The notes: generated by a model not told the origin, from the letters alone. Positions 27,577 through 37,340 are shown, counted from the stretch's first letter. The stretch: 64,000 nt of DNA from Alteromonas lipotrueae (GCF_019249215.1 NZ_JAESDI010000007.1:124001-188000), one strand, 5' to 3'. Program-made: numbers and translations.

Positions 27577-29153
27577 GCGTTTGCTCCTTTTGCATCAAAG
27601 TCGATTAAATCGTCATCTTCATCACTATGGTTATCTTCAGGGGGCACTGGCCCTTTTTTGGCAAATTTCTTCATTAAGTAGAAGGCAACAATGAACATCA
27701 CAGTGTAAAACGCTGAGTAAGCGACTAACGTAGTGACAATGTCAGAGATAGACAAATTAGACGTTGACGCATGCACCGGTAAAATCTCTGCAATAGACCA
27801 AGGCTGGCGACCAAACTCAGCCACAAACCAACCGGCTTCACACGCCACCCAAGGAAGCGGCAAGCTATACAATGAAGCTTTTAATAACCAGCGAGGCTGC
27901 GTAATTTTATGTTGGGTGCTGTAGTAGAAGGCAGCTAAGAACACAGCTAACATAATAAAGCCTGATGCCACCATTAAGCGGAAACTCCAAAATAAGGGGG
28001 CAACTTGAGGAATACTGTAATCCACTGCTTTTTGTAAGGCTGCTTCAGAAGGCTGTGTTACATCATCCGTAAATGGCTCTAACAACATGGCGTAACCCAT
28101 ATTATCTTTGTGTGCCTCAAACAGCGCGAGTTCTTCTGCTGAAGCCGTTCCATCTCGAACACTATCGAGCAAACCGTACGCTTTAATACCATCAAGAATA
28201 CGTAAGCGGTTTTCTGCTTTAATGTCTTTTAAGCCTTTAACTTCCTCAGTAAGTGAACGAGTAGCAATAATGCCCATCGCCCAAGGAATTTGAAGTGCGT
28301 ATTCGGTTTCTTCTTTGTCATCATTAGGAATACCAAATACAGTAAAAGGCGCAGGTGCTGGATGGGTCTCATATTCCGCTTCAACCGCTGCCAATTTTAC
28401 TTTTTGCACTTCTCCTAATTCGTAGCCACTTTCGTCACCAAGCACAATAACTGACAAGGTAGCCGCTAAGCCAAAACTCGCAGCAATGGCAAAGGAACGT
28501 CGAGCGAAGGCAATATGCTTATGGTTTAGTAAGTAGTAACTCGAAATAGCCAATACAAACATGGCCCCCGTTACGTAACCAGCTGAAACAGTATGCACAA
28601 ACTTAACTTGTGCTACCGGGTTAAAGATAACCTCAGCAAAGCTTGTCATTTCCATGCGCATGGCTTCAAAATTGAATTCAGCCCCTATAGGGTATTGCAT
28701 CCAGCCGTTGGCAATGAGGATCCATAGTGCTGAGAAGTTAGAGCCAATAGCCACTAACCAAGTGGTCATTAAATGCCTTCCCTTTGACATTTTATCCCAG
28801 CCGAAGAAGAACAGCCCAACAAAAGTAGATTCTAGGAAGAACGCCATCAGACCTTCAATAGCCAGCGGTGCCCCAAAAATATCCCCAACATAGTGAGAAT
28901 AGTATGACCAATTCATTCCGAATTGGAACTCCATAGTGAGCCCGGTAGCCACACCAATGGCGAAGTTAATACCAAACAACTTGCCCCAAAACTGAGTCAT
29001 TTGTTTGTAAATTTCTTTGCCTGTCATTACATAAACGGATTCCATAATGGCAAGCATGAAACTCAACCCTAAGGTTAAGGGCACAAATATAAAGTGGAAC
29101 ATCGCAGTTAGCGCAAATTGCCACCGCGATAGCTCGACTAACGTATCGCTCAT
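27573..29153 (-). CDS. cydA: cytochrome bd ubiquinol oxidase subunit I
   Basis: 526 aa (E. coli 522). His20 in FHFIFVP corresponds to the haem b595 ligand, and the His in KFVHTVSAGYVTG to the b558 ligand. GSNFSALWILIANGWMQYPIGAEF is highly conserved. The Q-loop between helices 6 and 7 is the long form (EVQKVKLAAVEAEYETHPAP... through PSEAALQKAVDYS), like E. coli bd-I. First gene of cydABX; a sigma-54 type -24/-12 element sits about 110 bp upstream, with a ~100-nt leader. Confidence 0.96.
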   Translation of the reverse strand: MSDTLVELSRWQFALTAMFHFIFVPLTLGLSFMLAIMESVYVMTGKEIYKQMTQFWGKLFGINFAIGVATGLTMEFQFGMNWSYYSHYVGDIFGAPLAIEGLMAFFLESTFVGLFFFGWDKMSKGRHLMTTWLVAIGSNFSALWILIANGWMQYPIGAEFNFEAMRMEMTSFAEVIFNPVAQVKFVHTVSAGYVTGAMFVLAISSYYLLNHKHIAFARRSFAIAASFGLAATLSVIVLGDESGYELGEVQKVKLAAVEAEYETHPAPAPFTVFGIPNDDKEETEYALQIPWAMGIIATRSLTEEVKGLKDIKAENRLRILDGIKAYGLLDSVRDGTASAEELALFEAHKDNMGYAMLLEPFTDDVTQPSEAALQKAVDYSIPQVAPLFWSFRLMVASGFIMLAVFLAAFYYSTQHKITQPRWLLKASLYSLPLPWVACEAGWFVAEFGRQPWSIAEILPVHASTSNLSISDIVTTLVAYSAFYTVMFIVAFYLMKKFAKKGPVPPEDNHSDEDDDLIDFDAKGANA

Positions 29154-29263
29154 GGGTTTTCTCCCTAGTTAAAAAACAGTACGGCAAGCCGCTAAAATTC
29201 TTTTAAATCAATAACCTTAAAAATAAGGCCGCACCGTAAGACTTGTACTTCTGAAGGAGGTTT

Positions 29264-29279
29264 AGCAAGCTTTGCGCCA
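29264..29279 (-). promoter_or_regulatory. sigma-54 promoter (-24/-12) of cydABX
   Basis: Minus strand TGGCGCAAAGCTTGCT: GG and GC exactly 10 bases apart, agreeing with TGGCACR-N4-TTGCW at all but one of the conserved positions. Transcription would start near 29252, about 100 bases before cydA. A gene for a sigma-54 activator lies 1.2 kb away. Confidence 0.65.
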
Positions 29280-29393
29280 GCTATGGCACGATTGCCCATC
29301 ACCACCTGTATTCCCTACCATGCGGCGCAATTATTCCATCAAGTTGGATTTACCGCCTTGATCCACCTCAAACAAGATGAGAGGAGAATGCGC

Positions 29394-29420
29394 CAAAAAT
29401 GTCAATCAGTGCCATTTTTG
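29394..29420. promoter_or_regulatory. candidate activator-binding inverted repeat upstream of cydA
   Basis: CAAAAATG (29394-29401) and CATTTTTG (29413-29420), perfect 8-bp arms 11 bp apart; centre-to-centre the half sites lie about two turns apart. It is 115-140 bp upstream of the -24 element, a usual distance for a sigma-54 enhancer. Confidence 0.4.
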
Positions 29421-29565
29421 ACACAAAAAAGTGATATGAGCAGTAGCGGAAAGGTTTGAGAGTGGGGCGTTTACAGGAAAGGTGGGGAATGCAGGAAAAA
29501 ATGCATAGCGTGCCGTTAACGGATGCCGGTAAAGACACGTTGCATTTCCTTGAAAAAAGAAAAGG

Positions 29566-30183
29566 CTATTCGGGTGAATAGGTAAGTGTAAAAGCACCTC
29601 TTAAACTTCCTGGCGCAAAGCCCGTTGCGGTGTCTTCAGGGTATTTTTCCCTAATAATACCTAACACCGCAGGATCCACGTTATTGCCATGACAAGCCGT
29701 ACACACTTGCCCCGTAACAATCGCTGACATATAGCGTAATTCACCGGTTTCCTCATTCCAACGTGATGCCTCTAACGGCATAGGCAATTGCTTAGATAAG
29801 GCATCTGCAAACTCGTGCAATTGGGTTTCTTCCCATCCATCTGGTTGGTTGTCTTGATTACGCACCCGCAGCGCGGTGCGCCCCACGGTCCAACCATCCT
29901 TCTTGAGTGCTTGCGCGATAGGCCCAGCGGCCACATAACATGCTTCTACACCTTCTTCTAAACCGCCCTTAGCTATCGCTTGTTGCAGCCGTGCTTTTAA
30001 AGCACCACCCAATGCTTTAGCATTGGTACGTGCTTGATTTAACTTGCCTTCGGGTCCTGCTAGTATGACGGCTTCCGTTTCCTGTTGTGTCGCTAAGCTG
30101 TCTTGCGGCTGCAGAGTTTTGGCCGACAGCCCAGTTGACAAAAGTAATCCACCTATTACACCAACCGTTAATGTCATTTTCAT
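29566..30183 (-). CDS. DUF3365 (Tll0287-like) periplasmic haem protein
   Basis: 205 aa from ATG 30183, which has GAGG seven bases upstream; the next Met is two codons on. A signal peptide MKMTLTVGVIGGLLLSTGLSA is followed by the DUF3365 fold and a single c-type haem motif CTACH near the C-terminus (TGQVCTACHGNNVDP). The RVRNQDNQPDGWEETQL segment is typical of the family, found free or as the sensor part of redox-sensing kinases. It probably senses or carries electrons or gas in the periplasm. Same strand as cydA, 412 bp upstream, and preceded by its own sigma-54 element, so it appears to be co-regulated with cytochrome bd. Confidence 0.82.
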   Translation of the reverse strand: MKMTLTVGVIGGLLLSTGLSAKTLQPQDSLATQQETEAVILAGPEGKLNQARTNAKALGGALKARLQQAIAKGGLEEGVEACYVAAGPIAQALKKDGWTVGRTALRVRNQDNQPDGWEETQLHEFADALSKQLPMPLEASRWNEETGELRYMSAIVTGQVCTACHGNNVDPAVLGIIREKYPEDTATGFAPGSLRGAFTLTYSPE

Positions 30184-30259
30184 TTTTTTTCCTCGTACCG
30201 GAGAGTTACCCACCTACATATGTTGGGTTTGAAGTTACACACTTGTTCATCAACAGACC

Positions 30260-30275
30260 TACAAGGCGCGTGCCA
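30260..30275 (-). promoter_or_regulatory. sigma-54 promoter (-24/-12) of the DUF3365 gene
   Basis: Minus strand TGGCACGCGCCTTGTA against TGGCACG-N4-TTGCA: every consensus base fits except T for C in the -12 GC. Transcription would start near 30248, about 65 bases before the gene. A direct repeat TGCATAC (30324-30330 and 30335-30341, 11-bp period) 50-80 bp upstream might be the activator site. Confidence 0.6.
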
Positions 30276-30371
30276 ATGTGATACCTTAAACCTAGATTAG
30301 TTATCTTGTGGGTTCGAATTGTGTGCATACGTCATGCATACCCAGCCCGTATTGCTAGGTGAAGCTGTTAC

Positions 30372-31658
30372 ATGAATATCTCGATTGTTCAAGCAATGAT
30401 AGACGCCATCGATAAACCCGCTATTTTCATCAATCATCAATATGTAATAGAAGCGGTTAATCAGCCTTATCGTAATACCTATCCTGTGGATATTATTCCG
30501 GGAGATAGCCAGTGCTTTAAGGTGTCACACGGTAATACCAAGCCTTGTGATCAATGCGGTGAAAGTTGCCCTATTCAACAATGCAAAGAAACCGGCCGCA
30601 CTGCAAGTGTGGTTCACATTCACACCACAAAAAGCGGTCAAAGCTACTGTGATATTCTCATGCGACCGGTTCACGATGCTAACGGCGACCTGCTTGGTTA
30701 CTTAGAAATATTAGATAAACTCGCGTTCGCCTCAAATTACCCGACTAAGGGTAAAATGATAGGTGAGTCTGCCGCCTTTAAAGCGATGCTGAATAAAATT
30801 AATCGGGCCGCAAAATCCGATATAGCCGTGTTGCTTCAAGGTGAAACGGGTACAGGTAAAGAGCTGGTTTCTCATGCCCTGCATACCAGTAGCCACCGCG
30901 CCGAAAAACCTTTTGTAGTAATAGAGTGTACTGGGTTAGCTGATTCGCTTTTTGAATCGGAGTTATTCGGCTACGAGAAAGGTGCTTTTACAGGCGCGCA
31001 ATCGAACAAGAAGGGGTTGGTTGATGCCGCCCAAGGTGGAACGCTGTTTTTTGACGAAATTGGCGATGTTCCTCTTACCATGCAAGTGAAGTTACTGCGG
31101 CTGCTTGAAACTCAAACCTACCGCCCAGTTGGAAGCGTTCAAGTTAAAAAAGCCGATTTCCGTTTAGTATGCGCTACCCATAAAGACTTAAAGTCCTTGG
31201 TGGAAAAAGGTGAATTTAGACAAGACCTCTACTACCGAATTGCGGGCTTCCCCATACACCTTCCGCCGCTTCGCGAGCGTCAAAGCGATATTGCCATGCT
31301 GTGCAGCCACATGTTGCATGAACTCCCCTCGAAAAAACGCTTACACAAATCCACTCTTGAAGTGCTAAGCCACTATACCTATCCAGGTAACATTCGTGAG
31401 CTCAAGAATATTGTGGAGCAAGCGTACTTATTGGCAGATGAAAATGTTATTTACCCCACAGACTTACCCGAGTTAGTCTGCGAGCCCACATCCCATAACT
31501 GCGCAAGTGTTCTCACTCTGGAAGCTGCTGAAGCTAAGTACCTAGAAGAGGTAATAGCAAAACATGAAGGCAGTATAGATTCCCTAGCCATAGCACTGGG
31601 TATCAGCCAGCGAACCTTGTACCGTAAGCTTCAAGCGTTAGGACTAAAGATTAAATAA
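30372..31658 (+). CDS. sigma-54-dependent activator with Cys-containing PAS domain
   Basis: 428 aa. Residues 1-115 form a PAS domain with a cysteine cluster (Cys48, Cys59, Cys62, Cys66, Cys71; PCDQCGESC) of a sort seen in redox or metal-sensing PAS domains. Residues about 128-365 form the AAA+ domain: Walker A GETGTGKE, the sigma-54 contact loop GAFTGA, and Walker [12 protein letters not shown]. The C-terminal Fis-type helix-turn-helix ([20 protein letters not shown]) binds DNA. There is no receiver domain, so it senses a signal directly rather than by phosphorylation. It is divergent from the DUF3365 gene, and sigma-54 elements precede that gene and cydA, its probable targets. Confidence 0.88.
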   Translation: MNISIVQAMIDAIDKPAIFINHQYVIEAVNQPYRNTYPVDIIPGDSQCFKVSHGNTKPCDQCGESCPIQQCKETGRTASVVHIHTTKSGQSYCDILMRPVHDANGDLLGYLEILDKLAFASNYPTKGKMIGESAAFKAMLNKINRAAKSDIAVLLQGETGTGKELVSHALHTSSHRAEKPFVVIECTGLADSLFESELFGYEKGAFTGAQSNKKGLVDAAQGGTLFFDEIGDVPLTMQVKLLRLLETQTYRPVGSVQVKKADFRLVCATHKDLKSLVEKGEFRQDLYYRIAGFPIHLPPLRERQSDIAMLCSHMLHELPSKKRLHKSTLEVLSHYTYPGNIRELKNIVEQAYLLADENVIYPTDLPELVCEPTSHNCASVLTLEAAEAKYLEEVIAKHEGSIDSLAIALGISQRTLYRKLQALGLKIK

Positions 31659-31735
31659 CACGCGGTAAAAACCCCTTTCAACATCCTATATTTAACGTAT
31701 TATTAAGTAAGTTCCGGTAGAAATAGAATAGCGCT

Positions 31736-32164
31736 TTGCCATTGAAGTCATTATTTACACTGCTAGTTTGCCTAACCTTGCTATTGCAAAATGCGATGGC
31801 ATTGAAGCTTGCGGCTGTAACAATGGAAAAGGCGCAGCAACTGACTACTGAATTGAATGACAGCAGTAACGATATAGAACTCATTTGTACTGGCAGTACC
31901 ATGCGCTGGATATCATTAAGCGCTACTGAGCATGCCGGTGAATTTGTTTATGTTAGCGTCGATATCAGCAAGGTACCGGTAGAACATATCGACTGTACCA
32001 ACAGTCTACTTTCTGATTTACCCAATGCGGTTACGGCTCCTGACTTTTCACTTCCTTTAATCACCTTTGTTCGCTTTAACAACCTAGCTACTGCCATTGC
32101 ACAGCGACCCTACACGGCATACGCCTACGCAGCTCCGCTCTCGCGCGCTCCACCTCTTTCATAG
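31736..32164 (+). CDS. small secreted protein upstream of copper-type receptor (function unknown)
   Basis: 142 aa. A hydrophobic leader (LKSLFTLLVCLTLLLQNAMAL) suggests export. The start is uncertain: TTG at 31736 or TTG at 31742, with no strong ribosome site. Two Cys in the mature part (LICTG and IDCTN) may pair, and the protein ends in the motif LSRAPPLS. Proteins with a C-terminal RAPP/RGPP motif and paired Cys, such as DUF2946, often neighbour copper genes. It lies 78 bp before a Met-rich TonB receptor. Function is not recognised; a periplasmic copper role is inference. Confidence 0.6.
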   Translation: MPLKSLFTLLVCLTLLLQNAMALKLAAVTMEKAQQLTTELNDSSNDIELICTGSTMRWISLSATEHAGEFVYVSVDISKVPVEHIDCTNSLLSDLPNAVTAPDFSLPLITFVRFNNLATAIAQRPYTAYAYAAPLSRAPPLS

Positions 32165-32242
32165 TTTTCCCATCACACTTTACTTATAACGCGCTTTAAT
32201 CAGCTTTATCGCTGACGTTGTTTAATTAGAAATGGAATAATT

Positions 32243-34336
32243 ATGAAAAAAACAGCCATTGCACTAGCAGTATGTTCTGCTGGCTTATCCCCCTTTTTGT
32301 ATGCTCAAGAAACTTCATCAACAGAAGTGATTACCGTTATTGGCGAACCGCTCACCGCCACCAATAATGCGCCCGTTTCAGCCTCTACCAATACCGAAGC
32401 TGACTATGGTGGTCAACTCGCCACGCTACCTGGCGTGACTATTTCGCGAAATGGCCCCGTAACTGGGCTAATCCAGTATCGTGGCCTTTATGGTGACAGA
32501 GTCGGCGTGACTATTGATGGAGTAGATATAGCGGGCGCAGGTCCAAATTCCATGGACTCCCCGCTTTCACACGTGTTACCTGAACCTGGGCTTCAGGCCG
32601 TGCTGTATCGCGGAATAGTACCGGTAAGTGCAGGGGTTGAAACCTTAGGTGGTAAGCTAGACATTCGTGCCGACGCTCAGCACTTATTTTCACAAGCTAA
32701 CGGCCTGCAGTTTAATGCCAGCGCCAGTGCACTTTCTCCCGGCGATGCACAGCAGTACCAAGCCAATGCGTTTTATGGCGCAGACAATGGCTTTTTTACC
32801 GGCGCATTCACCCACCAGCAACGCGAAGATCGCGAGGCTGGTTCTAGCAATACCGCCTCAAACATAACTATTCCTAATTCTCAGTACCAAAGAAACGGCG
32901 GAAAACTGCGCGCGGGCTATAGTTGGGGCAAGCATAGTCTAGATGTCAGCTACCAAACACTGAACACTAACAACAGCGGCACTGCGGCGCTTGCAATGGA
33001 TATTTCGTTTATAGACGCGGCGTGGTATCGCTTAGGTTATCAATATCAAGCCGATGATGAGCGTATGTTGAAAATGAGCGTGTTTGGCAATAGCAACCAA
33101 CACGCCATGGATAATGCTTCCCAACGCGCGATTTCAATGGCAAGCATGGCTAGACAAAACGACGCCGATTCTGTGGCGCAGGGTGTAGAGGCAACTTACA
33201 TTACCCCTGCCCTTGATGGTGAACTCGAAGTAGGCTTTAGCCATTTACACAGCCGAAATAATTCTGTTATCACCAACCCGAATAACAGCGCATTTTATAT
33301 CAACAACTTTAGCGATATTACCCGCGATACCTACAGTGGTTTCACCGAATGGCATCGAACAACCGACACCGCTGATTACTTGCTGGGCCTTCGTTATACC
33401 CAAATTGATATGGACGCTGATGCAATTGGCTCTAACATGGTGATGATGAACGATGCGGTGGCTATGCTAGCGTCTAACTTCAACAATGCCGAACGTAGTG
33501 AAACCTACAATATGCTAGATGCGGCAGCCACTATTCAAGTACCCGTAAGCGAAACCATGACAGTATTTACGGGTATCTCACAAAAAAACCGTGCGCCCAA
33601 CTATTACGAACGTTACACCTGGTTACCGTTAGGCATTACAGGCGGCATGGCTGACGGGCTCAATTACATTGGTAACCTTGAACTTGATAAGGAAACTGCT
33701 CGTCAAATTGAGTTTGGTGTTACTTACAGCAAAAACAACTGGACGGTTTCACCACGGCTTTATTACCAAGACATAGAAGACTACATTGCTGGCACACCGA
33801 GCAGCAATGCAGCCGCAGTTATGTTCTCAACCATGATGGGGTCAGATACACCATTTCAATGGACTAATACTGACGCTGTTATTAAAGGAGCTGATGTAAC
33901 TATTAACGCTAAGCTATCGAATAACTTGTTGTTAACCTCAACCGCCAGTGTTAGCCATGGTAACCGTGACGATATAGACGACGCGCTATTTCGCATTGCC
34001 CCCGAGCAACTAACTACCCGTATCGAGTGGCAAAGCGAGCTAATGCAATCGCCGCTTATGTTGTCGGTTACTTCTCATTTAGCGGGTGCGCAAAATCATA
34101 CGTCTGCCCTCCAAAATGAAAGCAGTACATCAGGTTACGGGCTTATACATTTAGGCGCACGCTGGCAACTTACTCAAGCTTTCAGCGTGTCGGCACAGCT
34201 TCAAAATGCGTTTGATAAGTACTATACCGCTCATACCGCGGGTGTTAACCGCGTATCAGATGTCGATATTGCGGTAGGGGATAAACTGCCTGGGACTGGC
34301 AGGGAATGGCAGGTCTCAGCAAGCTATCGCTTTTAG
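32243..34336 (+). CDS. TonB-dependent receptor, OprC/NosA-like copper type
   Basis: 697 aa with a signal peptide ending LYAQETS and an ITVIGEPL TonB box. Plug residues about 40-150 include LATLPGVTISRNGPVTGLIQYRGLYGDRVGVTIDG, matching the OprC/NosA branch. The barrel has Met-rich loops (MASMARQ, NMVMMNDAVAML, MFSTMMGS), as expected for receptors that bind copper through Met. It ends WQVSASYRF for outer membrane insertion. It probably imports copper, which may matter for local cuproenzymes, and is paired with the small secreted protein upstream. Copper specificity rests on the family and the Met content. Confidence 0.78.
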   Translation: MKKTAIALAVCSAGLSPFLYAQETSSTEVITVIGEPLTATNNAPVSASTNTEADYGGQLATLPGVTISRNGPVTGLIQYRGLYGDRVGVTIDGVDIAGAGPNSMDSPLSHVLPEPGLQAVLYRGIVPVSAGVETLGGKLDIRADAQHLFSQANGLQFNASASALSPGDAQQYQANAFYGADNGFFTGAFTHQQREDREAGSSNTASNITIPNSQYQRNGGKLRAGYSWGKHSLDVSYQTLNTNNSGTAALAMDISFIDAAWYRLGYQYQADDERMLKMSVFGNSNQHAMDNASQRAISMASMARQNDADSVAQGVEATYITPALDGELEVGFSHLHSRNNSVITNPNNSAFYINNFSDITRDTYSGFTEWHRTTDTADYLLGLRYTQIDMDADAIGSNMVMMNDAVAMLASNFNNAERSETYNMLDAAATIQVPVSETMTVFTGISQKNRAPNYYERYTWLPLGITGGMADGLNYIGNLELDKETARQIEFGVTYSKNNWTVSPRLYYQDIEDYIAGTPSSNAAAVMFSTMMGSDTPFQWTNTDAVIKGADVTINAKLSNNLLLTSTASVSHGNRDDIDDALFRIAPEQLTTRIEWQSELMQSPLMLSVTSHLAGAQNHTSALQNESSTSGYGLIHLGARWQLTQAFSVSAQLQNAFDKYYTAHTAGVNRVSDVDIAVGDKLPGTGREWQVSASYRF

Positions 34337-34388
34337 CTGGCCCGTTCCCAAAGCGAGCTAACATGTAAATTACGATAAAAAATGTAAA

Positions 34389-34416
34389 GTGATAGGCGAA
34401 GATATTCGCCTATCAC
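34389..34416. terminator. bidirectional stem-loop between TonB receptor and TauE gene
   Basis: GTGATAGGCGAA (34389-34400), loop GATA, TTCGCCTATCAC (34405-34416): a perfect 12-bp stem. On the minus strand it is followed by TTTACATTTTTT, a usable U-tract for the convergent TauE gene. Confidence 0.8.
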
Positions 34417-34462
34417 GCTTACGTTGAGTAATTCATAGACAAACAATAGCGAACAGGCTGAC

Positions 34463-35233
34463 CTACACTAAGTCAGCTGTTGCTTGAACAATTAAGCGAA
34501 AAGCTAATAAGGTGACAATAACTTTAAATAACACGAGAAATTTGTCGGCTGGAATTTTCTTGAGTACTTTTAGCCCCACGTAAGTCCCCACTGCGCCACT
34601 TATAATCATGGCAAAAATTAACCCTAACCATTGAAAAAAAGAAAATCCAACAAAGGTAAAAACGAACGCTTTTAACCCATGCTGAAAGGTAAGGCACGAG
34701 GCCATGGTGGCGGTTATCTGCATTTTATTGTAGTTATTTCGATGCACAAAAGCGGCTACTAACGGCCCCGTAGCCCCGACAAACATAGAAATTAACGTGG
34801 TGACCAGCCCCGCTAGACTTCGCCCTGCGGGTTGCATTTCCTGCGCTTTCGGTTTGCTGCCCCACACCAAAAATAAGATAAAACCCGCTACAGCAAATTG
34901 AATAACCACTAAAGGCAATTGCACGACTATAAACGTAGCCAGCACCGCCCCCAACAACGCCCCAAACGAAAAGAACTTCACCATAGACCAATCAACATAA
35001 CGAAAGGTCATTAGTGCTCGGTTGCCGTTTGAACCTAACTGTACCAATCCATGCACAGGGATAAGTGCAGATACTGGCAAGCTTCCCGCCATTACCACAA
35101 TAAGCAACACGCCACCGCCAATACCAAAGGTGGCGGTTATCAAGGACGTCATCGTAGAGGTTGCTATTAGCACTGCGGCGGTAGTTATCGAGATAGCGCC
35201 ATCAGCGGTTAGCCAATAAGTAACGAGATCCAA
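34463..35233 (-). CDS. TauE/SafE family membrane protein
   Basis: 256 aa with about eight membrane segments and the internal repeat of the family (TATFGIGGGVLLIVVMAG and MFVGATGPLVAAF). GATGPLVAAF in the second half is a typical anion-path motif. The protein would export an organosulfonate, sulfite or similar anion, or import one, across the inner membrane. It is convergent with the copper-type receptor and has no obvious metabolic partner nearby. It is not closely similar to the protein at 1281-2042. Confidence 0.8.
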   Translation of the reverse strand: MDLVTYWLTADGAISITTAAVLIATSTMTSLITATFGIGGGVLLIVVMAGSLPVSALIPVHGLVQLGSNGNRALMTFRYVDWSMVKFFSFGALLGAVLATFIVVQLPLVVIQFAVAGFILFLVWGSKPKAQEMQPAGRSLAGLVTTLISMFVGATGPLVAAFVHRNNYNKMQITATMASCLTFQHGLKAFVFTFVGFSFFQWLGLIFAMIISGAVGTYVGLKVLKKIPADKFLVLFKVIVTLLAFRLIVQATADLV

Positions 35234-35488
35234 TTACAGCCCTCCTTTTTTAATTTATTGATTTTTAGTTTCCCTTAAGCACAAACGAGGTGAAAGAAAA
35301 TGGTTTTCACCTCACCTTTTTGAAGCGAAATTTAAGGCACCTAGTAGCAATTAGTAACAAATTATCTGTAATTGGAACTTGTATATACCCCGCAGCGAAG
35401 GCATATTCTGCAATCTTCATTGCGCAACGAAACGGTTTATTTTACGTCGTTGTCGCGAATTTAAATGGATTTAATATAGGAAGTTGCG

Positions 35489-37318
35489 TTGTATTCCTTT
35501 TTCACCCGCTGTTGCATAGTATTTTTGTGTACCGTAACGCTAGTTTACGCTAACGATGCGTCTCAACATATAAATAACCTTGCATCACACAAGGTGTGGA
35601 AGCAGCTATTACATGCTGAGCAAACCGCAGTAACGCTACACCACAATGGCAGTAACTTCTATTTAGCAGAAAATGGCTTTGAAAATCCACTTTCGGAACT
35701 TGAAGCGACTATTCATGCCTTCTCGCAAAACCCAAAAAGCCAGTGTCAATTTCCTGCACGTAAACGTTTTATAGAAAAACAGTTACCCACACTTAGCTTC
35801 CCTGACGTGGCATGCCCACAGTATGAAGAATATTTAGATGCTTTTTCTACCCACAGCGTCAGCCTTATTTTTGCTTCAGGCTACTTAGGTAACCCCGCGT
35901 CGATGTTTGGCCATGTATTTTTGAAGTTTAATGGTGAATCAGAAGACGGCTTACTCGATAACACCTTCTCTTATGGGGCCAAGGTGCCCGATAACGAAAA
36001 CAAGTTGGTTTACATCACTAAAGGCATATTGGGCGGCTATCAAGGTAAGTTCTCTAACCAGCAATACCACCATCATCATTTAACTTATAGCGAAACCGAG
36101 CTTCGCGATATGTGGGAATATAAACTTGCCCTATCCCAAGACGATATTCAATTTCTACTTGCCCATTTATGGGAGCTAGAAAATGCCACAATGACCTATT
36201 ATTTCTTTGAGCAAAACTGTGCCTACCAATTAGCAAAGTTACTCAGCTTAGTTTTCGATGAATCTCTGATTGCCCCCAATAAGGTGTGGGTGATGCCATT
36301 TGATTTAGTGGTAATGATGCAGCGCCATCAAGCTACCCGCCCCATGTTTAATGACGTTATCTACCATGGCTCACGTCAGCAAACACTTTATGATCGCTGG
36401 CAACAATTAACCAGCAAAGAACAGCAAACCTTACTGCACATTCTAGAAAGTGCGCCTAAAGACACGCAACAGCAACTTGCTGCTTTAGGTGACGCATCGG
36501 CGATACGGGTTATCGATACCCTTTACGACTACTTTGCGTTTATTGAACAAAAAGAAGACGAGCTCACCGTTACACAACAAGCACAAAAGCGGCAGGCCAT
36601 GATAAAGCGGTTTGCGATGGCGCCGGGTAAACCAAACTGGAAAAGCGTAGATAGACGCCCTCCTCATGAGGCACAAGATACCACGCGCATTGGCCTTGGT
36701 TTATACAACACACCAGCAGGCGACTTAGCGGGGGAGCTGAACTTTCGGGCCAATTACTACGACCTACTCACGCTAAATGCGGGGCGAATTCCCTACTCTG
36801 AACTCACTACCTTTAATCTTCGTCTTCGCTACCTAGAGGGTGAAGGACTAGCAGTAAAAGAATTTACGCCGGTGCGAATTATTAACTTAAATGCATCTGA
36901 ATCAGGATTACCACTTGATAGCAATTGGGCCTGGAAACTGGCCTTTGGCTACAAAGAACAAGCTAATAACTGCACCCACTGCGGCGCAGGTTATATCGAC
37001 AGTTTTATTGGGAAGTCTTGGGCGTTTCGTCACAACCTTGTAGGTTACGCGGCGCTCAGTACTTCTATTACCAGCTCTAATCTGAATGGCGGCTTTATCG
37101 CTGTGGGTTCAGAAGTGGGAGGCGTAGCACATGTTACGCCTGAAATAGCGATGTCACTAGCAGTAGGACAACAATGGTTTGTTAACCAGCCATCGAAGGA
37201 TCAACATTACCTCTCTGTTACCGCACGATATGCAATTAATCAGCGCTGGGACGTGAGAGCAAATATTGATAACAAGCATGGTACTGACTTCGGCTTGCTC
37301 ATTTCACATTATTACTAA
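35489..37318 (+). CDS. DUF4105 (Lnb-like periplasmic domain) envelope protein
   Basis: 609 aa starting at TTG 35489, with AGGAAG six bases upstream; the leader (FFTRCCIVFLCTVTLVYAND) is a signal peptide. Residues about 130-290 are the DUF4105 core: GNPASMFGHVFLKFN and YYFFEQNCAYQLAKLL contain the His and Cys of an NlpC/P60-like fold that is also found in lipoprotein-modifying Lnb enzymes. The last 200 residues look like outer membrane beta-strands (GLGLYNTPAGDLAGELNFRANYYDLLTLNAG), ending LLISHYY. It lies 22 bp before a DUF3015 gene, a combination I recall from pseudomonads. The chemistry is not established here. Confidence 0.8.
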   Translation: MYSFFTRCCIVFLCTVTLVYANDASQHINNLASHKVWKQLLHAEQTAVTLHHNGSNFYLAENGFENPLSELEATIHAFSQNPKSQCQFPARKRFIEKQLPTLSFPDVACPQYEEYLDAFSTHSVSLIFASGYLGNPASMFGHVFLKFNGESEDGLLDNTFSYGAKVPDNENKLVYITKGILGGYQGKFSNQQYHHHHLTYSETELRDMWEYKLALSQDDIQFLLAHLWELENATMTYYFFEQNCAYQLAKLLSLVFDESLIAPNKVWVMPFDLVVMMQRHQATRPMFNDVIYHGSRQQTLYDRWQQLTSKEQQTLLHILESAPKDTQQQLAALGDASAIRVIDTLYDYFAFIEQKEDELTVTQQAQKRQAMIKRFAMAPGKPNWKSVDRRPPHEAQDTTRIGLGLYNTPAGDLAGELNFRANYYDLLTLNAGRIPYSELTTFNLRLRYLEGEGLAVKEFTPVRIINLNASESGLPLDSNWAWKLAFGYKEQANNCTHCGAGYIDSFIGKSWAFRHNLVGYAALSTSITSSNLNGGFIAVGSEVGGVAHVTPEIAMSLAVGQQWFVNQPSKDQHYLSVTARYAINQRWDVRANIDNKHGTDFGLLISHYY

Positions 37319-37340
37319 TAACAATCAGAGGAATATAAAC

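Larger units (their letters stand above)
29154..29565. other. regulatory region upstream of cydA
   Basis: 412 bases without a gene. It holds the sigma-54 type element (29264-29279), an 8-bp inverted repeat (29394-29420) suitable as an activator site, and a perfect 10-bp palindrome CCGTTAACGG at 29513-29522 just past the end of the DUF3365 gene. Confidence 0.5.

Noticed and set aside
29358..29371. FNR-like TTGATCCACCTCAA about 200 bp before cydA
   Set aside because: One mismatch in the half site and far from any sigma-70 promoter; a chance match in this A/T-rich region is likely. The sigma-54 element is a better explanation.
35290..35553. 87-codon open frame before the DUF4105 gene
   Set aside because: It overlaps the start of the DUF4105 gene in another frame, has no ribosome site and no recognisable family.
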